Shown here: positions 1-6,500 of the stretch, piece after piece
Position numbering within the stretch: the stretch's first letter is position 1
How the letters are laid out: the number at the start of each line of letters is the position of its first letter
NCBI GenBank assembly: GCA_030039825.1
Contig: JASHUV010000112.1
Coordinates: 1-8,085, forward strand
Length of the DNA stretch: 8,085 nt
Direction: 5' to 3'
Source of the DNA: Thermoplasmata archaeon
GTDB taxonomy: Archaea > Thermoplasmatota > Thermoplasmata > Lutacidiplasmatales > UBA184
The notes under the pieces: model-generated
Told to the model about the DNA's origin: nothing
Databases searched by the model: none
What the model saw: only the letters and a program-made list of their open reading frames with translations
Made by a program: the position numbers and the translations under genes

Positions 1-438
1 GTCCTCATCGTCGGCCACCTCGCCCACCTCCTCCCGATCCGCGAGGCGATCGTCCTGCGCGCCCATCCGGTCGAGCTGCGGCGCCGCCTCGTTCGGGCCC
101 GACGGGGCCGGGCGTTCGAACGGGAGGAGAACGTCGTGGCGGAGGCGCTCGACCTCCTCCTCGTCGAGGCGCTCTCCCTCGGGCGGGCGATCCGGGAGAT
201 CGACACGACGGGGAGGTCGCCCGAGGCGGTGGCCCGGACGGTCCTCGCCGCGCTCAACGGCCCGTTCCGAGCGAAGCGGGCCTCCGTCGACTGGCTCGCC
301 GACCCCGCCGTGACCGGCGCCCTTTTTCCCCGGTCCGACTACCCCGCCCCATGGTCCTCGAGGGGTATCGCGGCTGGGCGGCCCCGCGCCTCGAGCGCCT
401 CGCGCGGCCGTTCCTCACGACGCCGCCGGATCGGCTGA
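1..438 (+). CDS. AK6/Fap7-type adenylate kinase, C-terminal part (5' end outside window)
   Basis: Frame 1 is open from the first base, so the N-terminal portion with the P-loop lies outside the window. The visible part reads like archaeal AK6-family (Fap7-like) P-loop kinases, which transfer phosphate from ATP to AMP and are linked to ribosome maturation. Supporting segments are GHLAHLLP, the strand AIVLRAHPVELRRRL, the lid-like stretch RARRGRAFEREENVVAEALD and the late strand IREIDTTGRSPEAVA. After SVDWLADPAVTGALFP the family resemblance ends. The last 28 residues before the TGA at 436-438 form an Arg/Ser-rich tail (9 Arg, 7 Ser) that lies entirely over the start of the next gene. The tail may be genuine or may reflect a frameshift near the T5/C4 run at 323-331. 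An internal ATG-like or GTG start near 136 is unlikely because homology continues upstream of it. Family confidence is good; the exact C-terminus is uncertain. Confidence 0.8.
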   Translation, partial: VLIVGHLAHLLPIREAIVLRAHPVELRRRLVRARRGRAFEREENVVAEALDLLLVEALSLGRAIREIDTTGRSPEAVARTVLAALNGPFRAKRASVDWLADPAVTGALFPRSDYPAPWSSRGIAAGRPRASSASRGRSSRRRRIG

Positions 439-1019
439 GCTGGACCGCCCTCCTCCTCAGCGTCGCCGCCGGCGGCCTCGCGCTCGGCGCCCGCTGGCTC
501 GGCGCGGTCGTCTTCCTCGGCGTCGCCGTCCTCGTCTTCGCGTCCGGACTGTTCGACGTCCTCGACGGGGAGGTCGCCCGTCGGACGGGCCGGGCCGGTC
601 CCCGGGGGGACTTCCTCGACCACGTGCTCGACCGGTACGCCGACGTCGCCATCCTCCTCGGGATCGCCGCGTCCGGCTACGCGAACCCGGCCCTCGCCCT
701 GCTCGCGCTCGTGAGCCTCCTGCTCGCGAGCTACATGGGCACCCAGGCCCAGGCGGTCGGCGCCGGCCGGATGTACCGCGGCCTCCTCGCGCGCGCCGAC
801 CGGCTCGTCCTCCTGACGTTCGCGACCTTCCTCCTCGGCGACCTCGCCCTGCCGTGGCCGTGGGCGCCGAGCGCCCCGTGGGTCCGTCTCTCGGTCGCCG
901 GGATCCCGTTCACCGTCCTCGATGTGGCGATGCTCTGGTTCGTGATCGCGGGGCAGTGGACGGCGATCAGCCGCGCGGTGCGCGTCCACCGCGAGCTTCC
1001 GCCGCCGGCGGGGGCGTAG
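351..1019 (+). CDS. CDP-alcohol phosphatidyltransferase, probable archaetidylinositol phosphate synthase
   Basis: An integral membrane enzyme of 222 residues that would join CDP-archaeol to a polar alcohol, most likely inositol 1-phosphate, releasing CMP in ether-lipid head-group synthesis. The complete family signature is visible: D69-x2-D72-G73-x2-A76-R77-x8-G86-x3-D90-x3-D94, with the aspartates expected to bind the divalent metals and CDP group. Several hydrophobic segments follow a short amphipathic start, including about residues 34-65, 98-125 and 150-165. The ATG start is favoured because MVLEGYRG resembles the N-termini of archaeal members. No Shine-Dalgarno sequence precedes it (ACCCCGCCCC), so translation may be coupled to the overlapping kinase gene upstream. 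The 3' end overlaps the convergent priL by 53 bases. The inositol-phosphate substrate is inferred from overall resemblance; another CDP-archaeol-using enzyme is possible. Confidence 0.87.
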   Translation: MVLEGYRGWAAPRLERLARPFLTTPPDRLSWTALLLSVAAGGLALGARWLGAVVFLGVAVLVFASGLFDVLDGEVARRTGRAGPRGDFLDHVLDRYADVAILLGIAASGYANPALALLALVSLLLASYMGTQAQAVGAGRMYRGLLARADRLVLLTFATFLLGDLALPWPWAPSAPWVRLSVAGIPFTVLDVAMLWFVIAGQWTAISRAVRVHRELPPPAGA

Positions 1020-2121
1020 CCGTCGGAGCGGGCGGTCGTCCCCCCCCCGTCCGGATCCGATAGTACTGCATCGGATGCTTGAGCCACGGCTCCTGGCACA
1101 GGGGATCGGGGAGCTTGCCGGCGGCCTCCCGCGCCTTCGGGTCCCCGTCCCGCAGGCAGAGGCCGTGCGTGCGGATCGTCGCGCAGTCGGGGGGTTCGTA
1201 GCCCCGCCCCTCCTCCTTCCGCGTGATGTGCTCCACCTGGTAGCGGGTGATCGACTCGTCGAAGTCCGGGGCCCCACGATACGAATCGACGATCCCGTCG
1301 AAGCTCGCGCCGACCCGGTGCAGGAAGGCGGCGAGCGCGAACCGGCCGGCGTGCGAGAGGTTCTCCCCGTCCTGGAGCGTCCGCCGCATCCCGCGGATGC
1401 ACGGCGGGAAGAGCTCCGGGCGGAGGGGGCCGAGCGTGGCGGTGGAGGAGGTCGCGGGGGTCGGCATGCGCTCGGCGATCTCCGCGAGGAACTCCCGCTC
1501 GCTCGCCTCGAGGGCGCCCCGGACCGCCGGGGTGACGGGGACCGGGTCGCTGAGCGCGAGGCGGACCCCCTCCTCGAGCAGCCGGACGGCCCGATCGCGG
1601 GTGACGGTGACCCGCCCGCCGGCGACGGCCTGCCGGACGAGGCGGAACTCCGCCTCGCGGATCGCGGTCCCGAGCCGCAGGTAGTCGGTGAGGTCGAGCG
1701 AGGCGTCCCCCTCCGAGAACTCGATCCGGTGGCCGAGCCGCTCGGCGACGGCCTCGACGACCCCCTCCGGCTGCTTCCCCAACCTCCGGTCGAGCGATTT
1801 CGCCTGCGCGACGGCCCAGCGCCTCAGGGGCGCCCGGCTCGGCGCGGCGGAGAGGAGGAGACGGGCGTACTGGAAGGCGAGGAAGCGCGCGTCGCCGTCG
1901 AGCGCGGCGATACCGGCGTCGTCGACCCGGCCCGTCGGATCGTCGAGCGCCGAGCGGATGCTCCCGCGCGCGGCGGTCCGAACGCCGTCGTAGGTCGGGT
2001 CCCGGATCAGCGCGCCGACCGACGGCGCGAGCTCGTCGAGGAGGCGCGCCGCCCCGGGAAGGAACGGGAACTGGGCGAAGAGCTCCCGGTCGTCTACAGG
2101 CGCGGTCCGACGAACTGCCAT
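967..2121 (-). CDS. priL: DNA primase large subunit PriL
   Basis: PriL partners the catalytic small subunit PriS in archaeal primase, which makes primers for DNA replication; its C-terminal domain holds a 4Fe-4S cluster needed for initiation. The predicted protein has 384 residues, normal for archaeal PriL. It opens with the typical ELFAQFPFLPGA stretch and contains the four cluster cysteines C241 (FPPCIRGM), C313 (PPDCATI), C322 (HGLCLRDG) and C342 (DPLCQEPW). The conserved QYYRIR follows near the end. The frame is open further upstream to 2484, but that part is Arg/Pro-rich out-of-frame reading of the M50 gene, so the ATG at 2121 is chosen. It has no Shine-Dalgarno sequence and overlaps the end of the M50 gene by 28 bases, suggesting co-transcription and coupled translation. 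The last 27 or so residues are a Gly/Pro/Ala/Arg tail overlapping the phosphatidyltransferase gene on the other strand. Confidence 0.95.
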   Translation of the reverse strand: MAVRRTAPVDDRELFAQFPFLPGAARLLDELAPSVGALIRDPTYDGVRTAARGSIRSALDDPTGRVDDAGIAALDGDARFLAFQYARLLLSAAPSRAPLRRWAVAQAKSLDRRLGKQPEGVVEAVAERLGHRIEFSEGDASLDLTDYLRLGTAIREAEFRLVRQAVAGGRVTVTRDRAVRLLEEGVRLALSDPVPVTPAVRGALEASEREFLAEIAERMPTPATSSTATLGPLRPELFPPCIRGMRRTLQDGENLSHAGRFALAAFLHRVGASFDGIVDSYRGAPDFDESITRYQVEHITRKEEGRGYEPPDCATIRTHGLCLRDGDPKAREAAGKLPDPLCQEPWLKHPMQYYRIRTGGGRPPAPTATPPPAAEARGGRAPRG

Positions 2122-3449
2122 ACGAGCAGGAAGAGGACGAGGCCCGAGGAGGCCCAGGCGGCGCTGCCGCCGAACTTCTCGGCGCGCTCGGGGGTCCACG
2201 TCCGGTGGAGCTTCGCGCCGACCCAGCTCGCGAAGTCCCGGAAGAGGAGGCCGCCGTCGAGCGGGATGAGCGGGAGCGCGTTCGAGAGCCCGAGCAGGAC
2301 GTTCATCCAGGCGAGCCAGAACAGGAGGTTCGCGAGGAGCCAGAACCCGCCGGTCCCCAGGGCGGCGAGGGGTCCCGTGAGATGGAAGAAGCCCATCGAG
2401 GTCCCCTGGACCGGCTCGAGGCTCGCGAGCGGCAGGACGATCCAGAGGATCGCGCCGGTGACGGCGCCGCCGCCGACGACCCACGGGTTCACGAGGACCC
2501 CCTTGAGCTGCTCCGGCGTCAGGAGCGTCGCCGAGAATCCGAGGAAGCCGCGGCTCGCGTCGGCCGGGACGTGCGTGTAGCTCGCGGCGTCGGTGAGCGT
2601 CACCGGGGTCGCGACGCTCCGCCCCGTGGCGGTGTCGTAGTAGTCGAGCATCACGGTCTCGTTCGGATGGGTCAGGGCGAGGGCGTCGGTGAGGGCCGCG
2701 TAGGTCGGGGTCGGGGTCCCGTTCACGGACGTGATGATGTCCCCGGCCGCCAGGCTCACGTTGCTCGCCGGGAAGCCCGGGAGGACCTCGGCGACCCCGA
2801 CGCCGTTCGCGTTCGGGGCGACCGAGGAGCTCACGAGGGCGGCGAGGAGGAGGAAGAAGACCACGGTCAGGGCGAAGTTGGCGAGCACGCCCGCCGCCGC
2901 GACCCGGGCGCGCTTGCGGCGCGGCGCCGAGGACATCTCCTCCTCGTCCGGCTCCACGAAGGCGCCGACCGGGATGACGAACCAGAGGACGCCGACGCTG
3001 CGGACCTTGATCCCCTGCGATCGCGCGATCACCCCGTGCATCAGCTCGTGGAGGACGATGCCGACGACGAGGGCCGCGACCCCGTAGCCGAGGGGGATGA
3101 TCGGATTGATGCCGGGGATGCCGAGCGCCTCGGACGGCTGGGGCGCGGCGCTCGCCGGGACGGAGAGGACCACGACCGAGTCGAGCAGGAGCACCCCGAC
3201 CACGAGCGCCATCGCGACCCCGGCGAGGAGGATCCCGAGGTCGGACAGGCGCGACCAGGCCCGGCGGAACCGGCCGGCCCGGTCGAGCAGCGACAGGCCG
3301 AGACGCGTCTTCATCATGAGCGCCGGCCCGAGGAGGCTCAGCGCCCGATCGGGCCCGAGGAGGCCGCGACGATGCAGGAGGAGGAGGACGACGGCGTAGA
3401 CGACGAGCGCCGCGACGACGATCAGGTAGCCGTCGAGCGCGCTCAGCAT
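2094..3449 (-). CDS. Site-2 protease (M50 family intramembrane zinc metalloprotease with PDZ domain)
   Basis: A polytopic membrane protease of 451 residues that would cut substrates within or near the membrane, typically as the second step after a first clip outside. The zinc-binding motif H134-E135-L-M-H138-G lies in a membrane segment. The second family motif, N390-A-L-P-L-I-P-L-D398-G, supplies the third zinc ligand (D398). Between them lies a PDZ-like domain (about residues 216-290: GVGVAEVLPGFPASNVSLAAGD, broken here as a loop ending in GDIITSVNGT) that would sit outside and gate substrates. Hydrophobic segments occur at about 7-25, 70-95, 120-150, 187-208, 315-335, 370-395 and 430-448. 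The ATG at 3449 starts directly in the first membrane helix. The Shine-Dalgarno match (GAGG, 1-2 bases upstream) is poorly spaced, and a TATA-like box 30-40 bases upstream implies a very short leader. priL follows with a 28-base overlap. The substrate is unknown. Confidence 0.95.
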   Translation of the reverse strand: MLSALDGYLIVVAALVVYAVVLLLLHRRGLLGPDRALSLLGPALMMKTRLGLSLLDRAGRFRRAWSRLSDLGILLAGVAMALVVGVLLLDSVVVLSVPASAAPQPSEALGIPGINPIIPLGYGVAALVVGIVLHELMHGVIARSQGIKVRSVGVLWFVIPVGAFVEPDEEEMSSAPRRKRARVAAAGVLANFALTVVFFLLLAALVSSSVAPNANGVGVAEVLPGFPASNVSLAAGDIITSVNGTPTPTYAALTDALALTHPNETVMLDYYDTATGRSVATPVTLTDAASYTHVPADASRGFLGFSATLLTPEQLKGVLVNPWVVGGGAVTGAILWIVLPLASLEPVQGTSMGFFHLTGPLAALGTGGFWLLANLLFWLAWMNVLLGLSNALPLIPLDGGLLFRDFASWVGAKLHRTWTPERAEKFGGSAAWASSGLVLFLLVWQFVGPRL

Positions 3450-3480
3450 CCCTCGTCCCGAGCGGCGCGAACCGACCGGC

Positions 3481-3490
3481 CCTATAATCT
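3481..3490 (-). promoter_or_regulatory. Candidate TATA box for the M50-priL unit
   Basis: On the minus strand this reads AGATTATAGG, and it is the strongest A/T-rich element in the gap. Its centre lies about 36 bases before the M50 ATG. With the usual archaeal spacing of about 25 bases to the start of transcription, the mRNA would begin near 3460 and carry a leader of about 10 bases. The same bases on the plus strand (CCTATAATCT) could instead serve the S53 gene with a leader of about 65 bases. Inferred from composition and position only. Confidence 0.45.
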
Positions 3491-3531
3491 CCTTGGAGCC
3501 GCCCGAGCCCGCGAACGGCGCGCCCCCCCGG

Positions 3532-3541
3532 TCCTAATACC
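3532..3541 (+). promoter_or_regulatory. Candidate TATA box for the S53 protease gene
   Basis: TCCTAATACC is a second A/T-rich island, about 40 bases before the GTG start at 3576. With archaeal spacing, transcription would begin near 3560, leaving a leader of about 15 bases that still contains the GGAGGG ribosome site. The match to a TATA consensus is modest. Confidence 0.4.
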
Positions 3542-3564
3542 CTCCGCGGGCCTCTCTCACTCCC

Positions 3565-3570
3565 GGAGGG
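3565..3570 (+). promoter_or_regulatory. Shine-Dalgarno site that fixes the S53 GTG start
   Basis: GGAGGG lies five bases before GTG at 3576, a strong match to the anti-Shine-Dalgarno end of 16S rRNA at good spacing. It decides the start: the frame stays open far upstream, but this GTG is immediately followed by a signal peptide. It is the only strong ribosome-binding site among the starts visible in this window; the others have weak or no sites. Confidence 0.8.
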
Positions 3571-3575
3571 CGAGC

Positions 3576-6500
3576 GTGGGGGGCCGGACGGCGTATCGGC
3601 GCTCCGGGAGATCGCTCGCCCTCCTGGCGCTCGTCGTGCTCCTGGCCGGGCCCGCCGGGGCCGGCGTGGGCACCTACCGCGCCGGGGACGCCCCCCGCGC
3701 GACCTCGACGACCTCCCCCCGCGGCCCCTTCGAGATCGCGGCGGCCTACGCCCCTCCCGCGGGCGTCCGTCCCGTCGGCCCTCTCCCGTCCGGCACGCCG
3801 CTCACCGTCGACGTGGCGCTCGAGGACCGGGACCCGGGCGGCCTCGCCGAGGAGATCGTGCTCGAGTACACGCCCGGGACCCCGGAGTACCGGAACTATC
3901 TCACGCCGTCGGAGATCGCCGCCCTCTACGGCCCGTCCGAATCGACCTACGACGCCGCGGCCGACTACTTCCTCGCGCAAGGTCTCACGGTCGGCCGGAG
4001 CCCGGACCTCACCCTCCTCACCCTCCAGGGGTCCGCGGCGGACGTCGGGCGGGCGTTCGGGACGAGCTTCGAGCTGTTCGCCGGTCCGGACGGGGAGTTC
4101 TACGAGCCGACGACGCCCGCGGTCCTCCCCGGGACGATCCCCTGGGCGGGGGCGGTCGGCCTCGACAACGCGACCGTCGCCCGGCCCGCCGTCACCGCGC
4201 CGGCCGCGGGCCCCTCTCCCCCAGCCACCACGCCCTCCGCCGGCTGCGCGACGAGCCCGTGGCTGACGCCCTGCCTCGCCTGGGCGGCGTACAACGTGAC
4301 CTCGCTCCTCGCCGCGGGCGACAACGGGACGGGGTACCGGATCGGGATCGTCGACGCCTACGACGCCGAGGAACCGCAACCCCAGCTCGCGAGCGACTTC
4401 GCGACGTTCGAGAAGGACTACGATCTCCCCCGGTCGAACCTCTCCTTCGTCTACGCCACGCCGTCGGGGAACGTCCTCAACACGACGGACACCGGCTGGG
4501 CGACCGAGGACGCGCTCGACATCGAGTGGTCGCACGCCCTCGCGCCGGGGGCGTCGATCGTCGACGCCCTGAGCGCCGACACCGACCCCGGGCTCTACGG
4601 ATCGGTCGATTACCTGGTCAGCCACGACTCCGTCGACGTGATCTCGATGAGCTGGGGCGAGAACGACGTCGGCATCTACAACGCCTACGCCGGAAGCTGC
4701 CCCTCGGCCTGCAACGCGAGCTCCGACGGGTCGTACGAGACGCTCCACCCGGTCCTCGAGGACGCCGCCGCGGAGGGGATCGGCCTCTTCTCGGCCTCCG
4801 GCGACTGCGGCGCGGCCGACGGCACGAGCGGGCTCTCGACGAACTACCCCGCCTCCGATCCCTACGTCACCGGGGTCGGCGGGACGAACCTCGATGAGAA
4901 CGACACGACCGGCCAATGGATCTCCGAGTCGGGCTGGGCGGGGAACTCCTCCGGCGCGACCTCGCCGGGCTGCATCAACCAGGGCGGCTCGGGGGGCGGG
5001 TTCGCCCCGTTCTCGCGTCCCGTCTGGCAGAACGCGAGCGGGTTCCCCTCGACCGAAGCCTTCCGCGGCGTCCCCGACGTCGCCGCGGTCGCCGGGACCC
5101 CCGGCGCCGAGATGATCGTCGGCGGCAGCTCGATCACGGAGGGCGGGACGAGCCTCGCCTGCCCGATCTGGGCGGGCCTGGCCGCCGACGCCGACCGGCT
5201 CGCCCACGGGCGGCTCGGGTTCCTCGACCCCTCCCTCTACGCCGCGGCCCGGTCGCCGACGGCGAGGTCCGGGTTCCACGACGAGACGCAGGGCTGGAAC
5301 GGCTACGACGCAGGGCCGGGGTGGGACCCGGTCACCGGGCTCGGGAGCCCGAACGCGGGCGCCCTCCTCCCCCACCTCGCCGCCTCCGCCGTCGCGGCCC
5401 CCGGCCTCTCCGTCGAGCTCCTCGCGACCCCGCGGTACGGACCGGCCCCGCTCACGGTGACCTTCACCGTCTCGGCGACCGGCGGGACCGGCACGTTCAC
5501 CTCCGAGGACATCGACTTCGGCGACGGGACCTCCGCGCTCGTCACCAACGGCCGGGCGTCCCACACCTACCCCTCCGACGGCGTCTTCGTGGCGACCGCG
5601 AGCGCGTTCGACTCGGCGGGGAACTCCTCGACCTCCCCGGCCGTCCTCGTCGATGTCGGCGGGGGCCTCCTCGCCGTCACGCTGAGCGCGGCGCCGACCC
5701 GCCCGGCCACGGGCGCGAACGTCACGTTCACCGCCCAGGTGACCGGCGACGGTTCGAAGTTCCTCTACACCTTCGAGTTCGGCGACGGGACCTACCTCGA
5801 CCTGACGAACCGGTCCACCGTCACGCACGCCTACGGGAGCGCCGGCGGCTGGTGCGCCCAGGTCATCGCCCAGGACCTCGACGTCCCGGCGCACGCCGGG
5901 GAGTCCGCGCCGGTCCCGGTCGCCGTCGGCGGGGCGAACGCCCCGAGCTGCGTGTCCTCCCCGCCGATCAACGCCTCCCTCTCCGTCTTTCCCACGGCGC
6001 GCGACGCCCCGGGCGACCTCCTGCTCGATCCGACGGTCGCCGGCGGGACCGGCCCGCTCACCGTCCGCTACAGCTCGAGCGATCCCTACGCGAACGCCTG
6101 CGGCTGCGGGATCTTCTCGGGCTCGGGAGCGGAGACGGTCAGCGCGAACGTCACCGACGCGCTCGACGGGAGCGCCAACGCCACCGCCGACGTCACGATC
6201 TACCCCGCCCTCACCGGCGCGTTCACGGCGAGCGTGCTCGCCGGTCCCGCACCGCTCACCGTTCGCTTCGCCGTCGCGCTCTCCGGCGGCCACCTCGCCG
6301 ACGCGAACGCGACCCGTTGGACGTTCGGCGACGGGACGAACGCCACGGGCGCGAGCGTGACGCACACGTTCACGGCCGTCGGGCAGTTCGTCACGCTCGG
6401 GGTCGCCGACGACGGGACGGGCGGCATCGCCTCCTCGGCGTTCCTGCTCGACGTCTACGCCTCCGCCGCCCCGCTCGCGACCGTGCTCACGGCCCAGGTC

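Larger units (their letters stand above)
3450..3575. promoter_or_regulatory. Divergent intergenic control region between the M50 and S53 protease genes
   Basis: This 126-base gap is the only non-overlapping gene junction in the window and separates two genes transcribed in opposite directions. Two short A/T-rich islands (3481-3490 and 3533-3540) stand out in otherwise GC-dominated sequence and are the natural candidates for archaeal TATA boxes. No convincing operator palindrome was seen, although CCTCCGCGGG and CTCCCGGAGGG near the S53 start are locally self-complementary. No RNA gene is apparent. Confidence 0.7.

Noticed and set aside
321..331. T5 run between the kinase and phosphatidyltransferase genes as a terminator or promoter element
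   Set aside because: It lies inside the kinase coding region, is short, lacks a preceding hairpin and sits only about 25 bases before the next start in the same direction. Noted only as a possible site of sequence error.
2122..2484. Upstream extension of the priL frame to 2484
   Set aside because: The extra 121 residues are Arg/Pro-rich, lie out of frame within the M50 gene and resemble no PriL N-terminus.
1075..2580. Plus-strand open frame of about 500 codons across priL and the M50 3' end
   Set aside because: Low-complexity Arg/Glu/Pro translation opposite two well-supported genes; no domain or ribosome site.
3541..3570. Self-complementary CCTCCGCGGG / CTCCCGGAGGG near the S53 start as a regulatory hairpin
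   Set aside because: Short complementary GC stretches are expected by chance in such GC-rich DNA. A hairpin hiding the ribosome site is conceivable but cannot be supported without comparison to relatives.
2205..3575. Upstream extension of the S53 frame, open back to 2205
   Set aside because: This part is an antisense reading of the M50 protease, rich in Glu, Arg and Asp. The signal peptide and strong ribosome site put the true start at 3576.
5139..5162. Gly-Gly-Thr-Ser instead of Ser-Gly-Thr-Ser around the S53 nucleophile as an unusual active site
   Set aside because: GGTS with a following Pro is, as I recall, also found in kumamolisin-type members, so it is not evidence of altered activity.
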